Positions 21,430 to 27,236 of a DNA stretch of 27,236 nucleotides are shown piece by piece. Origin of the DNA: an uncultured Faecalibacterium sp. Lineage in GTDB: Bacteria > Bacillota > Clostridia > Oscillospirales > Ruminococcaceae. The notes under the pieces were generated by a model. The model did not search any database. It had not been told where the DNA came from and worked only from the letters and a program-made list of their open reading frames with translations. The translations under genes and the position numbers were made by a program. Location: contig CAKSTO010000032.1 in NCBI GenBank assembly GCA_934501115.1, positions 1 through 27,236 of the forward strand, written 5' to 3'. Numbering within the stretch: position 1 is the first letter of the stretch; each line of letters begins with the position of its first letter.

Positions 21430-24063
21430 ATGGAATTGAAAAATTATCAAAGAGCCGTGATCCGTGACCTTGAACGGTATCTTGAGATTTTGATGCAGAC
21501 AGGCAGCATCGAAACCGCCTACCGCCGTCTGTGGGAAGAAAAGCACGTTCCGGTGGGACCGGGCGGAATGCCCCGGTATCAGGATCTTTTGCCGGGCGTG
21601 GCAAATGTCTGCCTGAAAGTGCCCACTGGCGGCGGCAAGACCTTCCTTGCCGCCAACGCCATTGAGCCGATCTTCCATGCACTGGGCGTGATGCAGCAGC
21701 GTGTGGTGGTCTGGTTGGTGCCCTCGGATGCCATCCTCACCCAGACCCTTTCTGCCCTGCGGAACCCGGCGCACCCCTACCGCCAGAAAATTGATGTGGC
21801 GTTCAACAGCCGGGTGGAGATCTACACCAAAGACCAGTTGCTGTCTGCTACACGGTTCAACATCTCTGCCATTACCGAGCAGCTTTCCATTCTGGTGCTG
21901 TCCTACGATTCCTTCCGGGGCAAAAAAGAGCAGCTCAAGGCACGGCAGGAGAACAGCAGTTTGGCGCAGTTGGCGCAGGCACTGGGCACTCCCACCCACC
22001 CGGTGGAGGATGCCGACCCCACCGCCCTGCTGCAGATCATCAACCAGCTTCGTCCGGTGGTGATCGTGGATGAGAGTCACCATGCTCGCAGTACCCTGAG
22101 CAAGCAGATGCTCCGGGACTTCAACCCCCGTTTTGTGCTGGACTTGACCGCTACTCCCACCAAGGAAAGCAACCTGATTTCCATTGTGGATGCCATTCAT
22201 CTGCGTCAGGAAAATATGGTCAAGCTGCCGGTGTTCGTAATGAACCGCAACAACCAGTTGGATGTGCTGAACAACGCCGTCCAGATGCAGAGCATTCTGG
22301 AAGCGCAGGCTATGGCAGAATACCGCAACGGCGGCTGCTACATCCGTCCCATCGTGCTGTTTCAGGCACAGCCCAAAGGCAAGGAGGACGCTGCTACCTT
22401 TGAGAAGATCCGCACCATCCTTGTGAAAAACGGCATACCGGCAGAGCAGATTGCCATTAAGACCGCCGACATCAACGAGCTGAAAAATGCAGATCTGCTC
22501 TCGCCCAACTGCCCCATCCGATTTATTATCACGGTCAACGCATTGAAGGAGGGCTGGGACTGCCCCTTTGCCTACATCCTTGCATCGCTGGCAAACCGCA
22601 CCAGTCAGGTGGATGTGGAGCAGATCGTTGGGCGCATCCTGCGCCTGCCCTATACCCGAAAGCACCCGGTCCCGGCTTTGAATATGTCCTATGTGCTGAC
22701 CTCCTCTGCGGACTTTAAGCACACACTGGATGGCATTGTAAAGGGCTTGAATAACGCAGGCTTTACCGATCAGGACTACCGGGCACAGGAGGAAGTCCCT
22801 GCTCCGGCACCGCTGCCTGTGGCACAGCAGACCACCTTTAGCATCACGCCCCCGGCACCTGCGAAGGAGCCGCAAGATATTTTTGATGACCCGGACACGG
22901 TGCGGCTGGACCCGGTGTGCGTCAACTCCACCACCGAACCCCAAAAGATCGCACCGGCAGTGCAGGACATTCTGGCGCAAGCTGGAAAGGAAATCATCGC
23001 CTTTGAAGCCGCCTTGCAGCAGCACAAGGACGACCCCGCCAGCGACTTACCGCAGGAGGCGCAGAAAATGGTTGGACAAACAAAGGTCAAAGCAGAGTTT
23101 GCTGACGAGATCGAACAGCTCGTTTTGCCCAAATTCTGCCTGAAAATCCCCCAGAGCATCCTAATGCCCAGTGATACGCAGGAGTTGACCAAGGAGAATC
23201 TGCTGAGCAACTTCACTTTGAAGGGTAAGCCCAGCAACATCGACTTCGACCATCTGGACAACAATCTGGCACAGGTCGATCTGGATGGCGATGGTACGCC
23301 CCGTGCGTCTAAAATGGAATCCCAGTATCAGCAGTTTATCGGGCAGCAGTTCCCCCTGATGCCGGGTGAGAACCGGCTGAAACTGTGCCGCAACATCATC
23401 CACACCACCTTGAGCCGCCAGAAGAAGCTGAACGCCGTGGACGATACAGAGTTGCAGCGTTATGTGGACTACATCATTGGCGGCATGAACCAAGACCAGT
23501 TGGATGCACTGGAACAGATGCCCGTCAACTTTGCAAATAAAATCTGCGATTACATCATCAAGCTGCAAGAGGAAACCGCCAGAGAGAACTTCTACAACTG
23601 GCTGGAGGTAGGAAAGATCGTCACCCAGCCCCGCTTCAAGCTGACATCGCATATCACCCTGTCCGGCAAGGCTTCCTCCCTGACCAAGAGCCTGTACAAG
23701 CAGGAGTGCGAGCTAGACGATAATTTCGAGTACGACATGGCAATGGCACTGACCGGCATTGACAGTGTGCGCTGGTGGCACCGCAATCCCACCAGTGGAC
23801 GGAATGCGTTCTGCCTGAACGCTTTCCGCAACCATTACCCGGACTTTATCGTGATGACCAACAGCGGAAAAGTGCTGCTGGTGGAAACCAAGGGCGACCA
23901 GTTGGAAAATGCCGAGTCCCGTGAGAAAATCAAACTGGGCCGCGCATGGCAGAATGCAGCCGGGAGCCAGTATCGTTATTACATGGTGTTCCAGAATAAA
24001 GACCTCCATCTGGAGGGTGCTTATCGGTTTGATGAGTTTTTGAAGATTCTGGGAGAACTGTAA
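21430..24063 (+). CDS. res: Type III restriction-modification endonuclease subunit (Res)
   Basis: An 877-residue ATP-dependent helicase-nuclease that pairs with Mod and cuts after convergent translocation. Walker A is VPTGGGKT (V64-T71), the DEAD-type box is VDESHH (D214-H218), motif III is LTATPTK, and motif VI is QVDVEQIVGRILRLP. A Pro/Ala-rich linker follows near 455-480. The C-terminal PD-(D/E)XK nuclease has P804-D805 (YPDFIVM) and E819-T-K821 (LVETKGD), so the catalytic site is intact. GGAGG (21417-21421) precedes ATG 21430. It is in one operon with mod. There are no frameshifts, so the system is probably functional. Gene end to the inverted-repeat element is 12 bases. Confidence 0.93.
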   Translation: MELKNYQRAVIRDLERYLEILMQTGSIETAYRRLWEEKHVPVGPGGMPRYQDLLPGVANVCLKVPTGGGKTFLAANAIEPIFHALGVMQQRVVVWLVPSDAILTQTLSALRNPAHPYRQKIDVAFNSRVEIYTKDQLLSATRFNISAITEQLSILVLSYDSFRGKKEQLKARQENSSLAQLAQALGTPTHPVEDADPTALLQIINQLRPVVIVDESHHARSTLSKQMLRDFNPRFVLDLTATPTKESNLISIVDAIHLRQENMVKLPVFVMNRNNQLDVLNNAVQMQSILEAQAMAEYRNGGCYIRPIVLFQAQPKGKEDAATFEKIRTILVKNGIPAEQIAIKTADINELKNADLLSPNCPIRFIITVNALKEGWDCPFAYILASLANRTSQVDVEQIVGRILRLPYTRKHPVPALNMSYVLTSSADFKHTLDGIVKGLNNAGFTDQDYRAQEEVPAPAPLPVAQQTTFSITPPAPAKEPQDIFDDPDTVRLDPVCVNSTTEPQKIAPAVQDILAQAGKEIIAFEAALQQHKDDPASDLPQEAQKMVGQTKVKAEFADEIEQLVLPKFCLKIPQSILMPSDTQELTKENLLSNFTLKGKPSNIDFDHLDNNLAQVDLDGDGTPRASKMESQYQQFIGQQFPLMPGENRLKLCRNIIHTTLSRQKKLNAVDDTELQRYVDYIIGGMNQDQLDALEQMPVNFANKICDYIIKLQEETARENFYNWLEVGKIVTQPRFKLTSHITLSGKASSLTKSLYKQECELDDNFEYDMAMALTGIDSVRWWHRNPTSGRNAFCLNAFRNHYPDFIVMTNSGKVLLVETKGDQLENAESREKIKLGRAWQNAAGSQYRYYMVFQNKDLHLEGAYRFDEFLKILGEL

Positions 24064-24075
24064 AACACAAAGCGG

Positions 24076-24220
24076 GGCTGTTGGAAAATAGCTCTCTGAA
24101 AAAAATGCACAAAACCCGGAACCTTTTCAGGGCCAAAACGGCTCAAAAAGGGTTCTGGGTTTCTGTTTTTGCACTATTTCTTTGTGTAAGCGGCTATCGC
24201 ATTTTTATTTTGCAACAGCC
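24076..24220. mobile_element. 145-bp MITE-like element with 15-bp terminal inverted repeats
   Basis: The left end GGCTGTTGGAAAATA (24076-24090) and right end TATTTTGCAACAGCC (24206-24220) are inverted repeats with 14 of 15 matches. A second inner inverted repeat, AAACCCGGAACCTTTT (24112-24127) against 24146-24162, has one bulge and one G-U pair. No reading frame is credible inside. The ends look like insertion-sequence ends, but I cannot name a family, and no target duplication is obvious. It fills the gap between two convergent genes, so it could also serve as a bidirectional terminator. Confidence 0.55.
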
Positions 24221-24228
24221 TCTGACTT

Positions 24229-25509
24229 TTAAGACGGTTGCTGGGGTTGCAGCACAATCAGCACATCCTGCAGGAAATGATGCATGGGCAGGACGGTGAC
24301 GCTGCCGTCAAAGCGGGGTTCCAGCCGCTGGGTATCGCCTGTTTCCGGTTCAATAGCGGTGACGGAACAAGTGCTCCAGTCGCCGTGGAGCGTGAGCGGC
24401 GCGTTGGTGGGAACGTACAGAATGGTATGCTCTCCGGAGCGGGCCGCACGAATGAAATCCGCATATTGGGCAATGATATTCTGGCAGGGAACGGGGGCCG
24501 TGATGGATAACTCTTCGAAGAACCTCTTTGCAAAGCGGAAATCTGCTACGCCCGGAAGAAGTACGGCATCATACCATGGAAGCGCCTGCAGGAATCCCTC
24601 GCCTCCATGCGGATTTTTGGGCATATCGGGCTTTTGCCAGTTCCATACGCCGTGGGCACCGTAGGTGATTCCTGCTCCCGCGCCGGATAACAGGCTGTTC
24701 CACAGCGCCCAGCGGGTTTCGGTACGGCGAAAACGCCCGTAAGCCTTGTGGCTGTATCCCATCTGCTCGTAGCAGGGCTCGCTGTTGATGACAGGACGGC
24801 GTGGCGTGCGTGCGGCAAAGCTCTCCGCCAGAAGGTGGGCCATCTCCTGCCCGGCTGCATTGTGGCCGGACTGATACAGGTACAAATCCGCCCGCTCGCC
24901 AAATTCCTGCGGAAGTCCATCGTAGCGTCCCTTGATGTGGTAGGCTTTCAGCAGACCCGGCGCGTAGCGATCCATCAGATCAGTGACCAGTCGGTAACGC
25001 TGGATGGACGCTTCACTGTCAAAGCCGGTGTCGCCGCTGACAATGTAGACCGGATCAAACTCGTTAAAACTGTCGCAGATGGTTCTGACGACCGGTTCCA
25101 CGGCTTCGGGAGGCATTACGTTGCCGCCGAAGATATGGCTGGCCCAGGTGTCCGGCACATAATTGCACCACATGACCACGATGGCCAGCGTAAAACCCTT
25201 GTCCACGGCGGCGCGGCACATGGAGCGGGCATGAGCGAAATACTCCGGCAGGATCCTTGAAAAGTCGTACAGTTCACCTTCGCGGAACGGGAAAGGGTGG
25301 CGGTTTTCCAGTGTTCCGCAGCGGTCCCATTGGGGCAGCGCGTTGATTTGCAACACATTGAAACCCTGCCGGGCGCGCAGATCCAGATATTCCTGCCAAT
25401 CATCGTCTGATATATTGGTAAAAGCGCTCCAGCAGGTATCGGCCAGCCAGAAAAAAGGCTTGCCATTCTGCGTCAGATGGCTGTGATCAGGGGAAACCTG
25501 TAAAGCCAT
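24229..25509 (-). CDS. DUF4038 (apiosidase-like, GH140-related) glycoside hydrolase
   Basis: A 426-residue TIM-barrel protein. The N-terminal LTQNGKPFFWLADTCWSAF is the DUF4038 signature. The barrel continues with GFNVLQINALPQWD, VSGDTGFDS, AYHIKGRYDGLP and INSEPCYEQMGY (E244, a likely catalytic acid). A C-terminal beta-sandwich (from ~355, ARSGEHTILYVPTNAPLTL) matches the usual collagen-binding-like accessory fold. Family members release apiose or related sugars from pectin side chains; the substrate here is unknown. No signal peptide is seen, so it should act in the cytoplasm. GAGGAGGG lies before ATG 25509 and overlaps the end of the GH1 gene (12-base gap), so it is the third gene of the PTS operon. 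Confidence 0.88.
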   Translation of the reverse strand: MALQVSPDHSHLTQNGKPFFWLADTCWSAFTNISDDDWQEYLDLRARQGFNVLQINALPQWDRCGTLENRHPFPFREGELYDFSRILPEYFAHARSMCRAAVDKGFTLAIVVMWCNYVPDTWASHIFGGNVMPPEAVEPVVRTICDSFNEFDPVYIVSGDTGFDSEASIQRYRLVTDLMDRYAPGLLKAYHIKGRYDGLPQEFGERADLYLYQSGHNAAGQEMAHLLAESFAARTPRRPVINSEPCYEQMGYSHKAYGRFRRTETRWALWNSLLSGAGAGITYGAHGVWNWQKPDMPKNPHGGEGFLQALPWYDAVLLPGVADFRFAKRFFEELSITAPVPCQNIIAQYADFIRAARSGEHTILYVPTNAPLTLHGDWSTCSVTAIEPETGDTQRLEPRFDGSVTVLPMHHFLQDVLIVLQPQQPS

Positions 25510-25521
25510 ACCATACCCTCC

Positions 25522-26961
25522 TCAATCCAGGTCCTCGCCGTTGGAGGCGATCACCTTTTTGTACCAGTAGAAGCTGTCCTTGCGGCGGCGTGTCAGTGTT
25601 CCGTTGCCGTCGTTGTCTTTGTCAACATAGATGAACCCATACCGCTTTTTCATCTCGCCGGTGGAGGCGGAAACTAAATCGATCGGTCCCCACATCGTGT
25701 AACCCAGCAGGGGGAGACCATCCTGCGAGATGGCTTTGCCCATTGCCTCAATGTGGGCGCGCAGATAGTCGATGCGGTAAGGGTCGTGGATGGAACCGTC
25801 CGCTTCCACGGTGTCCACAGCGCCAAGCCCGTTCTCCACGATGAACAGCGGTTTCCGGTAGCGGTCGTACAGGGTATTCATGGTGATGCGCAGGCCCAGC
25901 GGATCGATCTGCCAGCCCCATTCGCTGGCGTCCAGATAGGGGTTTTTCAGAGACATGATGGCCGCATTACCCGGCTTGCGGTACTTCTTTACCGTTTCGG
26001 GGTCGGCGGAGGCCGCACGGCTGGCATAGTAGCTGAAGGAAATAAAATCCACCGTTCCTTCCTTCATCACGGCAAGATCGTCTGCGGTGCAGTCCAGTGT
26101 GATGCCGGCGCGCTCCATACGTTTCCAGGCCCAGACAGGATATTCGCCCCGTGCCTGTGCATCAATGAAGAAGTAGTTGTCCCGGTCAGCCTCCATGGCG
26201 GTGTACACATCATCGGGACGGCAGGTGAAGGGGTAATACTGTCCGGCGGCCAGCATGCAGCCCATCATGGCATCGGACATCATTTCATGGGCCAGTTTTA
26301 CGGCGCGGGCGCTGGCCACGATTTCGTAGTGGGCGGCCCGGTATTTGACCTCCAGTTCGTTTTCACCTTCCTCAAACAGCACGCCCGCCCCCATGAACGG
26401 CATATGGAGCAGCATATTGATTTCATTGAAGGTCAGCCAATAGTGAACGCGCCCTTTGTACCGGTCAAAGATCACCTCGCAGTAATGCAGGTAGGCATCA
26501 ATCATACGTCGGTCTTTCCAGCCGCCGTATTTTTTGATGAGGGCGATGGGCGTATCAAAATGGCAAATCGTAATGAGCGGCTCGATGCCGTATTTGCGGC
26601 ATTCATCGATCAGGCTGTCATAGAAGGCGAGACCGGCCTCGTTGGGGACCGCATCATCGCCGTTGGGCAGGATGCGCGTCCATGCGATGGAAAAACGGTA
26701 GACCTTGAAACCCATCTCAGCAAACAGGGCGATATCCTCTTTGTAGTGATGATACAGATCGACGGCCTCGTGGGCGGGATAGCGGTGTTCCTCATCACAG
26801 GCCAGCATTTTCATCTGCCCGCGGGAGACCTTCATTCGGTCGGGACCAAAGGGGATCACATCCACCGTGGAAAGGCCGCGTCCATCGACATTGTAAGCGC
26901 CTTCACACTGGTTGGCGGCGGTGGCACCGCCCCACAGAAAGTTTTTGGGGAAGGTACTCAT
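25522..26961 (-). CDS. 6-phospho-beta-glucosidase (GH1)
   Basis: A 479-residue GH1 enzyme that hydrolyses phosphorylated beta-glucosides brought in by the PTS. It begins MSTFPKNFLWGGATAANQ, the standard GH1 N terminus. The acid/base is E180 in TFNEIN, and the nucleophile is E376 in IVENGLG. The phosphate-binding loop SASTGEMKKRYGF (S431, K439, Y441) marks a 6-phospho-specific enzyme rather than a plain beta-glucosidase. AAGGAGG lies 8 bases before ATG 26961; the frame runs further upstream to 27045 but only across a hairpin. It follows a PTS EIIC gene and precedes the DUF4038 glycosidase, a normal beta-glucoside operon order apart from the DUF4038 gene. Confidence 0.95.
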   Translation of the reverse strand: MSTFPKNFLWGGATAANQCEGAYNVDGRGLSTVDVIPFGPDRMKVSRGQMKMLACDEEHRYPAHEAVDLYHHYKEDIALFAEMGFKVYRFSIAWTRILPNGDDAVPNEAGLAFYDSLIDECRKYGIEPLITICHFDTPIALIKKYGGWKDRRMIDAYLHYCEVIFDRYKGRVHYWLTFNEINMLLHMPFMGAGVLFEEGENELEVKYRAAHYEIVASARAVKLAHEMMSDAMMGCMLAAGQYYPFTCRPDDVYTAMEADRDNYFFIDAQARGEYPVWAWKRMERAGITLDCTADDLAVMKEGTVDFISFSYYASRAASADPETVKKYRKPGNAAIMSLKNPYLDASEWGWQIDPLGLRITMNTLYDRYRKPLFIVENGLGAVDTVEADGSIHDPYRIDYLRAHIEAMGKAISQDGLPLLGYTMWGPIDLVSASTGEMKKRYGFIYVDKDNDGNGTLTRRRKDSFYWYKKVIASNGEDLD

Positions 26962-26988
26962 ACAAAAAACCTCCTTGATATGTATTGC

Positions 26989-27031
26989 AAACAACGGCAT
27001 GGCCGTGACCTGCACGACCATGCCGTTGTTT
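26989..27031. other. 14-bp perfect hairpin between the PTS and GH1 genes
   Basis: AAACAACGGCATGG (26989-27002) pairs perfectly with CCATGCCGTTGTTT (27018-27031), and the loop holds a nested CGTG/CACG stem. In the operon's (minus) direction only a short T stretch follows, so termination would be partial. It is suited to reducing or separating GH1 expression from the upstream PTS gene, or to fixing mRNA ends after processing. Confidence 0.65.
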
Positions 27032-27068
27032 TTACCATTCCACAAGTGACGGCATGGCAGGGGGAAAA

Positions 27069-27236
27069 TCAGTCCTCTTTATACAGAACCAGCGTGCCAG
27101 CCAGAGCGATGACAAAGGCCAAAACCGAGGCGGCCAGAACGACCATAGCACTGTAAATGCCGGTGCCGCCGGTAGCGTCGATGTAGCCGGGCAGACCGAA
27201 CAGGCCCAGACCGCCGGGGATGTAACGCTTTGCGCC
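27069..27236 (-). CDS. PTS beta-glucoside transporter EIIC, C-terminal end (partial)
   Basis: Fifty-five residues to the stop at 27071-27069; the rest lies beyond the window. The segment IPGGLGLFGLPGYID, then TGGTG, then a last membrane helix (MVVLAASVLAFVIALAGTLV) and a short tail (LYKED) match the C-terminal end of the EIIC domain of beta-glucoside-type permeases. No IIA domain follows, so IIA is encoded elsewhere. It would phosphorylate and import the substrate of the downstream GH1 enzyme. Confidence 0.8.
   Translation of the reverse strand, partial: GAKRYIPGGLGLFGLPGYIDATGGTGIYSAMVVLAASVLAFVIALAGTLVLYKED

Noticed and set aside
21325..23025. 566-codon minus-strand open frame opposite mod/res
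   Set aside because: Antisense shadow of the Res helicase region; composition is that of complementary codons and no domain is visible.
25753..27156. 467-codon + strand open frame opposite the GH1 gene
   Set aside because: It is the antisense shadow of a clear GH1 gene with catalytic motifs; no ribosome site and no recognisable domain.
1..27236. CRISPR arrays, tRNA or rRNA genes
   Set aside because: No regularly spaced repeats and no tRNA or rRNA-like sequence were seen on either strand.

Overview
The window reads as the rear half of a Tn1549/CTn-type integrative and conjugative element (ICE) from a moderately GC-rich anaerobic gut Firmicute, followed by the end of a sugar-utilisation operon that looks chromosomal. 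The gene set (NlpC/P60, DUF4315, DUF4366, topoisomerase III, YodL, transposon-transfer assisting protein, a 2,407-residue helicase/methylase protein, MobC, MOBP-type relaxase) and the codon choice suggest an Oscillospiraceae-type host such as a Faecalibacterium, Gemmiger or Subdoligranulum relative. That host assignment is inference; no rRNA or other taxonomic marker is present.

Layout. 1-5422: tightly packed transfer genes on the + strand (C-terminal part of a cell-wall hydrolase, DUF4315, DUF4366, topB, an LPD28-like protein, a YodL protein, a TTRAP protein), many with overlapping ends. 5445-7690: a more AT-rich cargo insert with its own promoter, holding a VOC/glyoxalase-fold protein and a 508-residue protein of unknown function that ends in a decarboxylase-beta-like GIIGGADGPT segment. 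7661-8368: a second promoter, a 129-residue unknown protein, a 53-residue membrane peptide and a strong terminator. 8401-15624: the giant polyvalent protein (ArdC-like N terminus, N6-methylase core, SNF2/DEAD-like helicase). A complete TnpV gene (9170-9526) is nested inside it in the +1 frame, with its own ribosome binding site. 15621-18039: mobC, a candidate oriT, two small genes, a terminator and the relaxase.

18043-24063: a control and defence segment. It contains a minus-strand Cys-rich 64-residue gene, an XRE regulator with a well-matched pair of candidate operators over its promoter, a 167-residue unknown protein, and a complete type III restriction-modification pair (mod, res) with its own promoter. 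24076-24220: a 145-bp element with near-perfect terminal inverted repeats lies between res and the next genes. 24229-27236: a minus-strand operon reading PTS EIIC (partial), GH1 6-phospho-beta-glucosidase, then a DUF4038 (apiosidase-like) glycosidase.

How it fits together. MobC and the relaxase would nick oriT. The topoisomerase, the giant helicase/methylase and the associated small proteins would process and protect the transferred strand. The cell-wall hydrolase would open peptidoglycan for the mating channel. The restriction system and the VOC/508-residue pair are cargo. No integrase, excisionase, tRNA, rRNA or CRISPR array is visible, so the ICE end cannot be fixed from this window. No intergenic gap exceeds 300 bases.
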